Below, one piece after another: positions 34,893 through 44,400 of a stretch of DNA of 64,000 bases (position 1 is the stretch's first letter; the number at the start of each line of letters is the position of its first letter). A model generated the notes under the pieces. That model did no database searches, was not told where the DNA came from, and saw only the letters and a program-made list of their open reading frames with translations. This DNA is from CAZBQJ01 sp964494085 (GTDB lineage: Bacteria; Patescibacteriota; Gracilibacteria; UBA1369). The position numbers were made by a program, and so were the translations under genes. The stretch covers positions 124,001 to 188,000 of the forward strand of contig CAZBQJ010000004.1 of the NCBI GenBank assembly GCA_964494085.1, written 5' to 3'.

Positions 34893-35735
34893 TCAACTGT
34901 TTTCAGTTCTGGCATACTGTTTTTCCAAGCGTCGACTATCAAACATGTAAGTCAGCACGATAAAGCCGATAGTGAGGTAAGGGACAATTAAAAATGTCCA
35001 GTTCATTTCCAAGAAAATATTGAAAAAGGCATGCAGTATAATGGCCAACCCTAAACCCTGAATGATTTTCTCATCGTGAAAAGTACGAGTTTTATTGAGA
35101 TGAAAAGCTGACATAACTGCACGTAAAACGGGCCATTTCCCTTGATTGTAATTTTCATCCATGACTGGACCGGCAAAAGTTGCCAAACCATAATAGTAGC
35201 CAAGAATGCCTGAAAACATGACATGGGCAAAGGTAGAAAATAATGATCGGAAGACAAAGGGTAGAAAAATACTATCCGCCCCCCGGACCTGCATTATATT
35301 GTAGAAATAAATTATATTTTCAGCGAAGGCGAAACCCAAGGCAACGATGATAAAATACTCGATACAATCAGTAATCGACTTGATCTGTTTATGGTGGATA
35401 ATCCGTGCCGCACTGAATTTAGCGATTTCTTCAATAACGCCAACTATCATGAAAGTAGCCAGCACATCCAAAGGAATAAAAGCGATATTGGCAAAACCGA
35501 TTAAATTATCCTGGAAGGTGTTTGTATAAGCAAAAGCATTGATCCAAGGAAAATATTGCCAAAGATATTTATAGGCCAAAAGCGGGGTGACGGTGATCAT
35601 TCCCGATAAAAACAGATGGGCAGTGGTAAGCTTATTTTCAGGTTTCTTCCGATAGAAAATAAAACCCCAAAACAAGGCTGGCACGATAGCCAGGGCACCG
35701 GCTAGCAAAATATTGGTAAAAGAGTGGTTAAACAT
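34893..35735 (-). CDS. PrsW-family intramembrane protease-like protein
   Basis: A 280-residue protein with about eight membrane segments. PrsW motifs are in order: VIEEIAKF (E-E-x-x-K), FAFAENIIYF (F-x-x-x-E-N), HVMFSGILGYYYG and ILHAFFNI. PrsW proteases cut anti-sigma factors or other membrane proteins. Start chosen at 35735 (MFNHSFTNILL): a longer reading would begin with a TTG at 35792, but that TTG is the -35 box of a good promoter (TTGGCA-17-TATAGT) and so lies upstream of the transcript. Divergent from recF. The substrate is unknown. Confidence 0.85.
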   Translation of the reverse strand: MFNHSFTNILLAGALAIVPALFWGFIFYRKKPENKLTTAHLFLSGMITVTPLLAYKYLWQYFPWINAFAYTNTFQDNLIGFANIAFIPLDVLATFMIVGVIEEIAKFSAARIIHHKQIKSITDCIEYFIIVALGFAFAENIIYFYNIMQVRGADSIFLPFVFRSLFSTFAHVMFSGILGYYYGLATFAGPVMDENYNQGKWPVLRAVMSAFHLNKTRTFHDEKIIQGLGLAIILHAFFNIFLEMNWTFLIVPYLTIGFIVLTYMFDSRRLEKQYARTENS

Positions 35736-35763
35736 GATTATTGACAGCTTTTGGAATCCTTTC

Positions 35764-35792
35764 ACTATACCATTTTTAAGCGGTTTTGCCAA
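35764..35792 (-). promoter_or_regulatory. Promoter of the PrsW-like gene
   Basis: On the minus strand TTGGCA (35792-35787), a 17-bp spacer and TATAGT (35769-35764). It decides the start of the PrsW-like gene at 35735, giving a leader of about 22 bases. Confidence 0.6.
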
Positions 35793-35854
35793 TGATCATT
35801 TGATGGCCAGAAGGAGAAAAAGGATTATGCTAAAGTCAGAACAAATTATCGACT

Positions 35855-36997
35855 ATGTTAAAAACACTGGAATTAGAAAATTTCCGAAATTATCGCCACC
35901 TGCTGCTGGAATTCACCAAACCGCAAGGCCTGACCTACCTGATTGGTGACAATGGCCAGGGCAAAACCAATGTCCTGGAGGCAATTTATATGCTGGCTTT
36001 AGCCAAATCTTTTCGTATTTCCGGTGAGGAAAATTTGATCAAATGGACAGAAGGATATGGTCGGATAAAGGGGCAATTCGCAGAAGCAGCTGACGATAAT
36101 AGAGAGACGATACCGGCCAATATGGAGATATTTCTAGGGATTCCTCCACAACCGCGAAGGGCTTTTAAAGTAAATAATGTGAAGAGTTCAGCGGTTAACT
36201 TTATCGGTAGGATTAAGGCGGTTTTTTTCCATCCGGAAGATTTGAATATGCTTTATCTGGGTCCTGATTTACGTCGCCGTTATCTGGATATTTTGATTCT
36301 GCAGATGAGTAAACCTTATTTCCTGGCCCTGCGGAAATTCAAAAAGTTGAAAGAACAGCGTAATGCCTTACTGGGTCAAATACGAGATGGGATGGCGGTA
36401 GAGCGTGATTTGGAGGTTTGGGACGCGCAACTGGTGCGTGAGGGTGCGCTAATTTGGCAGGAACGAGCCAAGGCATTGACCTATATCGCTGAACGGTTGG
36501 AAGAGAAATATGAACAAATCAGTCAGAAAAAGATGAATTTGACGATAAAATATGAAAATAATTTGGGACTGAATTTCGATATTATTAATCTGACCAGTAA
36601 TTTGGAAGAAGTTTATGCCGAGGAAATGTACAAGTCGCGGCTGCGGGATTTGGGCTCCGGGCATACGCAAGTCGGCCCGCATCGCGATGATATGGTGTTT
36701 TTGCTGGAGGGCCGCCCGATTGTGGAACATGCGTCTCGCGGAGAATATCGCACGATTTTACTGGCTTTAAAGTTGATTGAGATGGAGTGGTTTGCCCAGG
36801 ATGGAGGGCGGCCAATACTGCTGCTGGATGATGTTTTTTCGGAATTAGACCATGCCAGGCAGAGGTTTTTATTGGAAAAAGTATCCAATTTTCAGACTTT
36901 CATAACCACTACCAAGGACTCGGTAATTATCAATCGAGAAAAGCTTTTAGCTGGGGATTTTGTGGAAATTACTGAGGGGAAAGCGGAGAGGATTTAG
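35855..36997 (+). CDS. recF: DNA replication and repair protein RecF
   Basis: A 380-residue RecF of normal length. It shows ELENFRNYRHLLLEF at the N-terminus, Walker A IGDNGQGKTNVLEAIY near residue 31, the VFFHPEDLNML segment near 124, the ABC signature region GSGHTQVGPHRDD near 267, and Walker B ILLLDDVFSELD near 321. RecF loads RecA at gaps and stalled forks with RecO and RecR. The start is ATG 35855. An extended -10, TGC plus TAAAGT at 35831-35836, lies 18 bases before it. The gene is convergent with the minus-strand gene that ends 5 bases after its stop. Confidence 0.95.
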   Translation: MLKTLELENFRNYRHLLLEFTKPQGLTYLIGDNGQGKTNVLEAIYMLALAKSFRISGEENLIKWTEGYGRIKGQFAEAADDNRETIPANMEIFLGIPPQPRRAFKVNNVKSSAVNFIGRIKAVFFHPEDLNMLYLGPDLRRRYLDILILQMSKPYFLALRKFKKLKEQRNALLGQIRDGMAVERDLEVWDAQLVREGALIWQERAKALTYIAERLEEKYEQISQKKMNLTIKYENNLGLNFDIINLTSNLEEVYAEEMYKSRLRDLGSGHTQVGPHRDDMVFLLEGRPIVEHASRGEYRTILLALKLIEMEWFAQDGGRPILLLDDVFSELDHARQRFLLEKVSNFQTFITTTKDSVIINREKLLAGDFVEITEGKAERI

Positions 36998-37002
36998 GGA
37001 AA

Positions 37003-37986
37003 TTATAAAATCCTCACAGTATCGCGCCATCGCAGATAGTCATCCCGAAGACTAGTACTATTTCCATACAAGTAGACAAAGTCATCAAACCAGTAGCCAA
37101 TGGCCAGAGTTTTATCTTCCGGTAAATTCGAATCCAATAATAGGCAATGAGTGACGGTTTCCAGTGGCTCCCCTACTTTCAAAGCTCTCATTTGAGCTAA
37201 TAGATAAGATTCATAGCTAATCGGAGTAAAACCATTTTGTTTGGATTTTTTAGCGTATTTTTCGGCCTGTAAACCATAACAATATGCTTTACCTTCCGAG
37301 TCTTTCTGAATTTGTGGATCTGCCTCCAAGTGTGGTTTTGTAGGAATTATATCGATCAAAATTCCACTATGGTCTTTGATCCATTGACTTTTGGTTTTTC
37401 CACCAGTTATTTTGATGACATTTCCACCTTTAACTGCTTGGACAGTAGTCGGAGCATAGTGTAAATCTGCCTCTCGAATCGCGTCCCAGACATAAGTATC
37501 ATCGACATTGATTTTTAATTCTGCTCTTTTTGCGTCGATTTTTTTACCGAGGGTAGAGATTTGCAAAGCGATTGGCGTGATCTGTAATTTTGGCTCCAGT
37601 CCTTCCTTTTCCATCTTTTGGTAGAGTTTCAGATGAGTGGGCTTGAGCCTGGCCTGAAGATCTTTTATAGTTGGAATGACAATAGTTTGCCCGGCAAATT
37701 CGGCATAGTCTGCGGTATAACTTTGGCCATCTTTGTTTAACCATTCGTAGAACTTACCCAACTTCAGGCACTCGGCGTAATCTTTTTCCAAATTGGCTTT
37801 GATTCGCTTTGCTTCTTTGCTGTTCAGGCCATACAAGAGACCTTCCAATTCGGCTAAAACCTCTTCCATTTCGTCCAAAATCCGGTCCGACACCTCAATA
37901 TTCGGGCTTAGATCGGCTGCTGCTACTGCCAGGGCTTCCAGATCTGCTATAGCTGCGGCCACTTGCTCATAAACTTCGGCCACCAA
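37003..37986 (-). CDS. Hypothetical protein, start uncertain
   Basis: A 327-residue protein without a recognised family. The N-terminal 100 residues are helical and acidic; the middle has ATTVQAVKGGNVIKITGG-like beta stretches around 195; the C-terminus (GYWFDDFVYLYGNSTSLRDDY) is aromatic-rich. No signal or membrane segment, so probably cytoplasmic. The start is unclear: TTG 37986 followed by GTG is possible, but the frame stays open for 17 more codons (reading like IKELLAKIRRAKPKQK) up to a TGCTATAAT -10 box at 38047-38055. An AGGAGG at about 24 bases before the TTG is too far to serve it. Confidence 0.65.
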   Translation of the reverse strand: MVAEVYEQVAAAIADLEALAVAAADLSPNIEVSDRILDEMEEVLAELEGLLYGLNSKEAKRIKANLEKDYAECLKLGKFYEWLNKDGQSYTADYAEFAGQTIVIPTIKDLQARLKPTHLKLYQKMEKEGLEPKLQITPIALQISTLGKKIDAKRAELKINVDDTYVWDAIREADLHYAPTTVQAVKGGNVIKITGGKTKSQWIKDHSGILIDIIPTKPHLEADPQIQKDSEGKAYCYGLQAEKYAKKSKQNGFTPISYESYLLAQMRALKVGEPLETVTHCLLLDSNLPEDKTLAIGYWFDDFVYLYGNSTSLRDDYLRWRDTVRIL

Positions 37987-38046
37987 CCGGCACTTCTGCT
38001 TTGGCTTCGCCCTCCTGATTTTAGCTAATAATTCTTTTATCGGTTA

Positions 38047-38055
38047 ATTATAGCA
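38047..38055 (-). promoter_or_regulatory. Extended -10 upstream of the 37.0-38.0 kb gene
   Basis: The minus strand carries TGC plus a consensus TATAAT (38052-38047). No good -35 box is seen 16-18 bp upstream. Transcription would begin near 38040. Confidence 0.5.
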
Positions 38056-38192
38056 GAATTAGCTGCTGAATTCTATTCCTAAAAATGGTGTTTTGGCCTT
38101 GTTTCTGCTAGCTTGGAGCTGGTCAGAGTGATTAGATTTTTTCTTAGTTAAATAGATTGGGGCCAAGCTGGAGGCACGACTCAACTCGATTT

Positions 38193-38220
38193 TTGTTTTT
38201 GGCATAAGTTTTGCTATATT
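38193..38220 (+). promoter_or_regulatory. thrS promoter
   Basis: TTGTTT (38193-38198), a 16-bp spacer ending in TGC, and TATATT (38215-38220). A second -10-like TATAAT lies at 38237-38242, 8 bases before the ATG at 38251, and would give a near-leaderless message. The rest of 37987-38192 holds no gene that can be supported. Confidence 0.5.
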
Positions 38221-38250
38221 TACTCTGCTCTTATTTTATAATTTTTGAGT

Positions 38251-40131
38251 ATGTCGGCCAAAGATATCCAGAAGAAAGATCCCCAAACAGAAAATTCAGC
38301 CAAGAATACTGGATCGACGGCGAATACAGCTTCCACAGCTACAATTGACCAAGCTCACACTGAGGAAGAGAAACTTCAACATATGCGCCACAGCTGCGCC
38401 CATATGTTGGCTCAAGCGGTACTGGAGATGTTTCCGGAAGCCAAATTGGCAATCGGACCAACGATAGAAAATGGCTTCTACTACGATTTTGATTTACCCA
38501 GGACTTTGATTCCGGAAGACTTGGCTATACTGCAGAAGAAAATGGAGCATATCGCCAAACAACGCCAAACTTTTCACCGTAATGAAGAACCCATCGATAA
38601 AGCGGTCATTTTTTTGAAAGGGAAAGATCAACCTTATAAAGTGGAAATTGCTGAAGATTTGGCCAAAGAAGGCGAACGGACAGTTTCATTTTATGAGAAT
38701 AAGTTAAAGGACGGTACGATGAAATTTTGGGATTTATGCCGTGGTGGCCATACAGAAACAACCGGTGATGTAGGGGCATTTAAATTGGAGAAAATTGCCG
38801 GTGCCTACTGGCGTGGCGATGAAACGCGACCGATGTTGCAGCGTATCTATGGTCTGTGTTTTGAGACTAAAAAGGAATTGGATGACTATCTGAAAATGCA
38901 GGAGGAAGCCAAGAAGCGCGATCATCGAAAACTTGGAGCTGAGCTGGGAATTTTTACCTTCTCTGAAGAAATCGGACCTGGTTTGCCGTTATGGTTACCG
39001 AGTGGAGCGGCGATGATTGAAGAATTGGAAAAACTGGCAAAAGAAACCGAATTTAAAGCCGGTTATAAGAGGGTGAGAACACCACTAATTACCAAAGAAG
39101 ATTTATTTATCAAATCGGGACATCTCCCCTACTACAAAGATTCGATGTATGCGCCGCTGCAAATTGATGAACAGAATTATTATTTGAAACCGATGAATTG
39201 CCCTTTTCATCATGAATGTTATCTGGCGGCGCCGAAAAGTTACCGCGACTTACCGCTGAGGTATGCTGAATATGGCACTTGTCACCGTTATGAGGATTCC
39301 GGCTCATTGTTTGGCTTGATGCGTGTGCGTTCAATGCAAATGAATGATGCGCATATCTATTGTACGGAAGAACAATTTGAACAGGAATTTTTGGACGTAG
39401 TAAAAATGTATTTGAAATATTTTGAAATGTTTGGTGTTGATAAATATGTGATGAGACTGTCGCTGCACAGCAAGGAAGGCTTGGGCAAGAAATATGTGGA
39501 TGAACCGGAATTATGGCTGAAAACCGAGAATATGGTCCGTAAAGCGATGAAAAAATCAGGTGTCCCGACAGTGGAAGTTGAGGATGAAGCAGCTTTTTAT
39601 GGACCGAAGATTGATGTGCAAGTTTGGAGTGCGATCGGCCGAGAATTTACTTTGTCCACCAATCAAATCGATTTTGCCGTACCAAAGAGGTTTAATATGA
39701 CTTATGTTGACCAGGACGGAAAAGAAAAGACCCCACTTTGTATTCACCGTGCGCCACTCAGTACGCATGAACGATTTATCGGCTTTCTGATTGAACATTT
39801 TGGAGGAGCGTTTCCGACCTGGTTGGCTCCGATCCAGGTCAGACTCCTGCCGGTAGCTGAGCCACATCAGGAGTTTGCCAGAAAATTGATGGAGGAATTG
39901 ACGGATAAAATGGTGCGTGTGGAAATGGATGATAGTAAAGACAGCTTGGGTAAACGCATTCGAAATGCTGAAATGATGAAAATTCCTTATATGCTGGTAA
40001 TTGGTGACAAGGAAGTCAGTGGTGAGGATTGGTCAGTGCGTAGATATGGAAGTAAAGACCAAAAAACGCTTTCCAAAGAGCAATTTATGGAACATTTGAT
40101 GACGGAGATTGAGGAAAGAAAATTGAATTAA
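38251..40131 (+). CDS. thrS: Threonyl-tRNA synthetase without TGS domain
   Basis: A 626-residue class II synthetase that charges tRNA-Thr. The editing domain is present: HSCAHML (H-x-x-x-H) near residue 48 and CRGGHT near 165. The catalytic core shows MNCPFHHECY (zinc Cys), RYAEYGTCHRYEDSG (motif 2) and PLCIHRAPLSTHERFIGFLIEHF (His ligand and motif 3, positions about 490-515), followed by the anticodon-binding domain. The N-terminal TGS domain found in most bacterial ThrRS is absent; in its place are about 40 residues rich in Thr, Ala, Ser and Gln. Start chosen at ATG 38251 rather than an in-frame TTG two codons earlier. Confidence 0.96.
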   Translation: MSAKDIQKKDPQTENSAKNTGSTANTASTATIDQAHTEEEKLQHMRHSCAHMLAQAVLEMFPEAKLAIGPTIENGFYYDFDLPRTLIPEDLAILQKKMEHIAKQRQTFHRNEEPIDKAVIFLKGKDQPYKVEIAEDLAKEGERTVSFYENKLKDGTMKFWDLCRGGHTETTGDVGAFKLEKIAGAYWRGDETRPMLQRIYGLCFETKKELDDYLKMQEEAKKRDHRKLGAELGIFTFSEEIGPGLPLWLPSGAAMIEELEKLAKETEFKAGYKRVRTPLITKEDLFIKSGHLPYYKDSMYAPLQIDEQNYYLKPMNCPFHHECYLAAPKSYRDLPLRYAEYGTCHRYEDSGSLFGLMRVRSMQMNDAHIYCTEEQFEQEFLDVVKMYLKYFEMFGVDKYVMRLSLHSKEGLGKKYVDEPELWLKTENMVRKAMKKSGVPTVEVEDEAAFYGPKIDVQVWSAIGREFTLSTNQIDFAVPKRFNMTYVDQDGKEKTPLCIHRAPLSTHERFIGFLIEHFGGAFPTWLAPIQVRLLPVAEPHQEFARKLMEELTDKMVRVEMDDSKDSLGKRIRNAEMMKIPYMLVIGDKEVSGEDWSVRRYGSKDQKTLSKEQFMEHLMTEIEERKLN

Positions 40132-40152
40132 TTGTTTATATAGGCGTGGCGA

Positions 40153-40199
40153 ATAGCTCGCGCGCTAGTAACCTGATGGTTACGAAGCGGGCGAGCTAT
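40153..40199. repeat. Strong hairpin after thrS
   Basis: ATAGCTCGC (40153-40161) pairs perfectly with GCGAGCTAT (40191-40199), and inside it GTAACC (40168-40173) pairs with GGTTAC (40178-40183) around a TGAT loop. There is no T-tract on either strand. It lies between the ends of thrS and the convergent minus-strand gene, so it may stop or protect either transcript, and it marks the left edge of a GC-richer patch. Confidence 0.6.
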
Positions 40200-40214
40200 G
40201 AGCCAAATAGGCGG

Positions 40215-40718
40215 CTAAGCAGGATTGTCCGTACTGAGCGTCTCGACGTGGTCGAGCAACCCAGGGGGCGGAGCATACTCTGGAGCAGGGAGTCTAAGGG
40301 TATTAAGCTTTTTCCAGAGTTCTACCATTCGAACATTGACGGACTCCTGGTAAGAAGTCAGCAACTCCTCGAGGATCTCGTCGAGCAATTGTCGCTGTTG
40401 CGGCAAGAGCTCGCGTGCCTCTGGATGTTTCTCACGTCGCAAGTGACCGATGGCCTCTTGCAGGCAAGAGGCCACCAGAAGGTGAACGGCAGCCTGACTC
40501 TGCTGGTCCTTCCAACAGTCAACCCAACCCGGGCGGCTGTAGAATTGCAGAATGTTGATCTTTTCTCGATCAAGCAGGTCGATCAGACGGATGAAGAACT
40601 GTTCGATAATCGCTTTGGTAGCTCCTTTCCGATTCTCGAGGTAAACCACTACATGTTTCCCATGAACAACCATAAAGATGGTGTTCTGGTTAAGGTTAAA
40701 ACTGCTGTCTTGAATCAT
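40215..40718 (-). CDS. Hypothetical protein in GC-richer patch
   Basis: A 167-residue minus-strand reading, preferred over a plus-strand reading of similar extent because its composition is protein-like and an AGGA lies at normal distance before its ATG. It has a beta-rich N-terminus (NTIFMVVHGKHVVVYLENRK), an alpha-helical middle with FFIRLIDLLDREKINILQF, and a Leu/Glu/Gln-rich helix (residues about 100-130). No membrane segment and no recognised family. Codon use and GC content differ from the surrounding genes. Confidence 0.5.
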   Translation of the reverse strand: MIQDSSFNLNQNTIFMVVHGKHVVVYLENRKGATKAIIEQFFIRLIDLLDREKINILQFYSRPGWVDCWKDQQSQAAVHLLVASCLQEAIGHLRREKHPEARELLPQQRQLLDEILEELLTSYQESVNVRMVELWKKLNTLRLPAPEYAPPPGLLDHVETLSTDNPA

Positions 40719-40855
40719 TGGTTTCCTGACCTATTTGGCTTTTCGATGAGCGGAGTTTCAGCCAGAAAATTTTCTAACCGCTACTCACGTTGGTAGATTG
40801 TAGATGTTTTCCCGCATATGTCAAATGGATAAAAACAATTGCCGAGCTACAGGTA

Positions 40856-40885
40856 TTGATTTTTTCTCAAAATCTGCTTTAATAT
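40856..40885 (+). promoter_or_regulatory. Possible promoter upstream of the 41.1-kb gene
   Basis: TTGATT (40856-40861), an 18-bp spacer and TAATAT (40880-40885). A second -10-like TATAGT lies at 40957-40962 without a good -35 box. Either could serve the gene at 41088. Confidence 0.4.
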
Positions 40886-40971
40886 ATGCTTGTAGTGAAA
40901 TATTAATCGATCTAGTGTGAGTCTTCTGTCGGGTCACCGATCTTTAAAATTTTGGCTATAGTAGAGTGAAT

Positions 40972-40983
40972 CTTGTGCACAAG
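40972..40983. promoter_or_regulatory. Perfect 12-bp palindrome CTTGTGCACAAG
   Basis: The palindrome begins 9 bases after the TATAGT -10-like box at 40957-40962 and would cover the early transcribed bases of the gene at 41088. It is a candidate repressor site; no partner can be named. Confidence 0.4.
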
Positions 40984-41087
40984 GCATTCCAAACAACTTT
41001 GGTGTGGTTTTGTGCATAGAAAACACTCTGCTTATTACTTATTGGCGAAGTGCGGATCGACTTGGGTTACAAAGGAGAAGAAAAGAA

Positions 41088-41369
41088 ATGTGGGGATCAG
41101 TGACGGCTTTCGTGATGATCGTAGCTGCGATTGTCGGATGGTTTCGACAGGATTTTGACGTTTTTCTATACACCGGTTTGGCCGGATATGGCGTAATCTT
41201 CGTTCTCACCATGGTCTTTCAGACCTGGAAAGAACAGCGGGCCAAGGAGGCCCTCAAGCAGTATAAACCTTATCAGTTGAGACTGCTTGGTTCGGTGGTC
41301 CTGGAGGACTACCGAACCAAGCTGGAGCCGATGAAGCGGTCGCATCCCTATTGGGAGCACCATAAGTAG
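41088..41369 (+). CDS. Small membrane protein (93 aa)
   Basis: Start chosen at 41088 because AAAGGAG lies 10 bases before this ATG, one of the few clear Shine-Dalgarno sites in the window. The protein has two membrane helices (about 5-19, AFVMIVAAIVGWF; about 24-45, FLYTGLAGYGVIFVLTMVF) and a basic cytoplasmic tail ending in PMKRSHPYWEHHK. No family recognised. It is followed by a strong terminator and lies in a GC-richer patch with the gene at 40215-40718, which may have been acquired together with it. Confidence 0.7.
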   Translation: MWGSVTAFVMIVAAIVGWFRQDFDVFLYTGLAGYGVIFVLTMVFQTWKEQRAKEALKQYKPYQLRLLGSVVLEDYRTKLEPMKRSHPYWEHHK

Positions 41370-41381
41370 AAGTAGAGCAAT

Positions 41382-41423
41382 GCCGCCCGCGCTGGAAATA
41401 ATATTCTGGTGCGGGCGGCTTTT
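41382..41423 (+). terminator. Terminator of the small membrane-protein gene
   Basis: GCCGCCCGC (41382-41390) pairs with GCGGGCGGC (41411-41419) around a 20-base loop, followed by TTTT. It lies between convergent genes. Confidence 0.8.
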
Positions 41424-41441
41424 CCGTGTCTGTTGAATTGA

Positions 41442-44400
41442 TTAAGTACCCTCTTTCAACTGCTGCTTTTCTTCGTGACTTAATTGTGCTCCGGAAGTGC
41501 CTTTCATCTCTATTGCGGCCTGTTTGGCTAGAGCCGCCAATTCGGCAGGGTGAGTTTTGGCCAATTCGCTAATGGCCAGATTCAATTTATTTCTGAACTT
41601 GCTTTCTTCCTCTTCGTTCAAATGTGGAGCCGGATTGAACAAAATGTCATTAACCATTTGAGAGAGAGTGCTGTCTTTTGACAGTTTGGCAACTCCTCTG
41701 GCTAACACTTTTATAAAATTCTCGGTTTCATCACTGAACTCTTGGACTCTGCGTTTTTTATCTACAATGGGTCGATCATTAAATTGAACTTCACTTAAGC
41801 GCAAAAATGGCTGGTTGTAATTAATCTTACCTTTAACTGAATGATTAAAATAAAGGAAAGAAAAAACCATTTGGCCAAGCTCGGCGGCCCGGGCAAGATT
41901 ATCTTCGGTGTTTTTACCTTTATTCAAGCGGTTGGCGCGAATAATTAATTGATTATTGTAACCAACATACATATTTTTGGCGATTTCCGGTTTGGGACTA
42001 CTGCCCCAACTTTTACCAATGATTTTATCCAAGTTGTCTTCTTCCCAGACCAGCGGCCCCAGGTAATGATAGGCCCCGGGGGCAATGTCGGCGCTACCGG
42101 CCTTATTGGCTGACTGATTTTTGACCAGGCTATTGGTGAGAACTTCAGACTGAATCCAATTGATGGTATTTTTACCGGCTTCATATTTACTGAGGTCTGA
42201 CCGGCCATTGGACTCGATGTCCTGAGCCATCACCTGAGTGAAGAGATGCTGGAAATTATTCAGGCTAAACTTCCCTTTCTTTGGTTTTAGATTGCCTTCA
42301 GGATCTGTTTCCATAATTGGATTACCGCGCTCATCCAATAATTCGTGCCCGACCGCAAAGTAGAAAAATAACTGATGATTACGCAGATCTTTCACAAAAG
42401 GATTCAGACGTGAGAAAGGAAGTAAAGTCTGACCTTTCTTGTTTTTTACCGCAAAGGCGGCCACCAGTAGCAATATGCCTTGTTCGATGGAGACTTCCAT
42501 TCCCTGAATAGCTCCGGCCAGCAAACCATCAAACTCGGCAGGATTCACCGGGCGATCATGCTCCCAATCATAAACCATCTTTTGTAATTGACGACCGATG
42601 CCTCCCTGCAAAAATTCGTATTTATGCATATTGCCCTGGGCCTCCTCTCTTTGAGTACGATACTCACGTTCATTTTGACCACTCCAGGAATCGAAACTTC
42701 CGGCGCCATAGACTCCATCCAAAATAATCCGGTATTGATCAAAAATACTTAAGGTTGGATCGATCTCCAAAGCTTCCGGGTCCCCTATCACTACTATTCT
42801 GTTACCCAGTTTTTCTTTAAATTTATCCGGATATTTGAATTTGCCTTCGGCATTCAAACGGTTGACTGCTGCCCACAACTGCTCGTCGTCTTCCCACCGG
42901 ACCACGCCCTTTTTGGTGACCAATTGAATAGCGGCTTTAAAATTAATTTTTGCTTCGGAGTAAGTTGGCTTTTCAGCAGTTTGATACATCGCCTCAACGA
43001 TATCCGCTAAATAGTAATTATTATCAAACCATTCCATGAGTTCTTTAACATCTCCCGAATTTTTAGCGTTCCAGGTGCCTTCATAGGAATCCGACAAGTC
43101 ATTGAGACCGCCAAATTTGGGGAAACCTTTATAAAATTCTTTACCGACTTTGGCCACTCGACGCTCTGAACGATCCTTTAACCAGGCTTTGACACGATCG
43201 CTGGGAGCTTTGACAAAGAGCTCGTACATTTCCATCAAATTTAGAAAAGTAGCATTTTCCCAAAGACTCTTCCAATAACCCGGAACCTTTTGCTGGGGGG
43301 CAGACGTAGCAGGAGCCTTGGTGACGGTTGGCTTCTCCGCTGCGTCAGGAGAAATTTCGGTTAACTTCTGTAATTTGTCCTGATCATTTTTGGCCTCGGC
43401 GATGCGTTTTAATTCTGCTAATTGCTCTGCGGTCGGTCTGGTGATGCCATGCTCTCGTACGATACGATAAAACTGTTGTGGTTTGAGCAAATCTCCTCCT
43501 TGAAAATGCAGTCCATCCTGGTCTATTTTTTCGATGGTCAATAAGGGTAAATCCGGATCATAGGCGGAAATCAAATGGATCGGCTCAGAGAAGTTATCCA
43601 ACTTAATAGGCTGACCTTGACCCGCTGGCCACCCCATTTCCCGATATAATTGCTGATGATGTTTTTCCAGAGCCTGATCGACTTCATCGAGGTTGGCAAA
43701 TTCCGGAACTGCTTGAGTTTTTTTATACCAACGGGCAAATTCTCCAAAATCCATTTCTTTGATAAAACGCGGCGAACTGATGCCTCGTCCGGGACCACCT
43801 TGATCCAAAATCACCATTCGATCCAAGGTTATCAGCCCGTTTTCAATTTTTTCAATTTGAGTTGTCTTGATCGAATAGGCCTCACCATCTATTGTCGCCC
43901 CCTTTTTAGGCTCAAGATACTCGATAATTTTGCCGGGACTGAGTAGGCCGGACACTCCCAAATCCTCTTCCAAAGCCTCCAGATCTTCAAATTTTTGGCT
44001 GAGTTGGTTGCGAGCTGACCACTGCTGAAAAGTGGTCGCACTGAGTTTGTGACTGGAACCCTGACCATCCGGGGTGGTGATGGTAAACTCAATGACCGGT
44101 TCCAGGGTCGGGATCCTTTTGCGGAATTCAGGGAGGATTTCCGGATCACTTTCTTCTTCTCCGGAAGAAATTCCGGTAATTTCAACTTGTTGATCTTTGA
44201 CTTTGGTCCCGGTAGCTGAATTTTCCAGATCAAAGCCCCATAAGATCTGTCCGGGGCGGATGGGCAGGCCGGTTTCTCTGGCTAATTGTTTCAGACGTTG
44301 CTCTCGAAATTGTTGATTTTGATCAGCTTCCTGCGTTTCGCTGAGCTGTTTGACCAGTCCTTCCACTAAATGATCATATTGTTCAATATAAGCATCAATT

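Noticed and set aside
40153..40199. tRNA gene candidate
   Set aside because: The hairpin is one long stem with an inner stem, without cloverleaf arms, anticodon loop or TTC motif. No tRNA was found anywhere in the window by eye.
40146..40796. Plus-strand open reading frame of about 216 codons opposite the minus-strand gene at 40215-40718
   Set aside because: It has no Shine-Dalgarno or promoter in front, begins inside the hairpin region after thrS, and its residues look like a complement of the minus-strand protein. The minus-strand reading has an AGGA site and protein-like composition.
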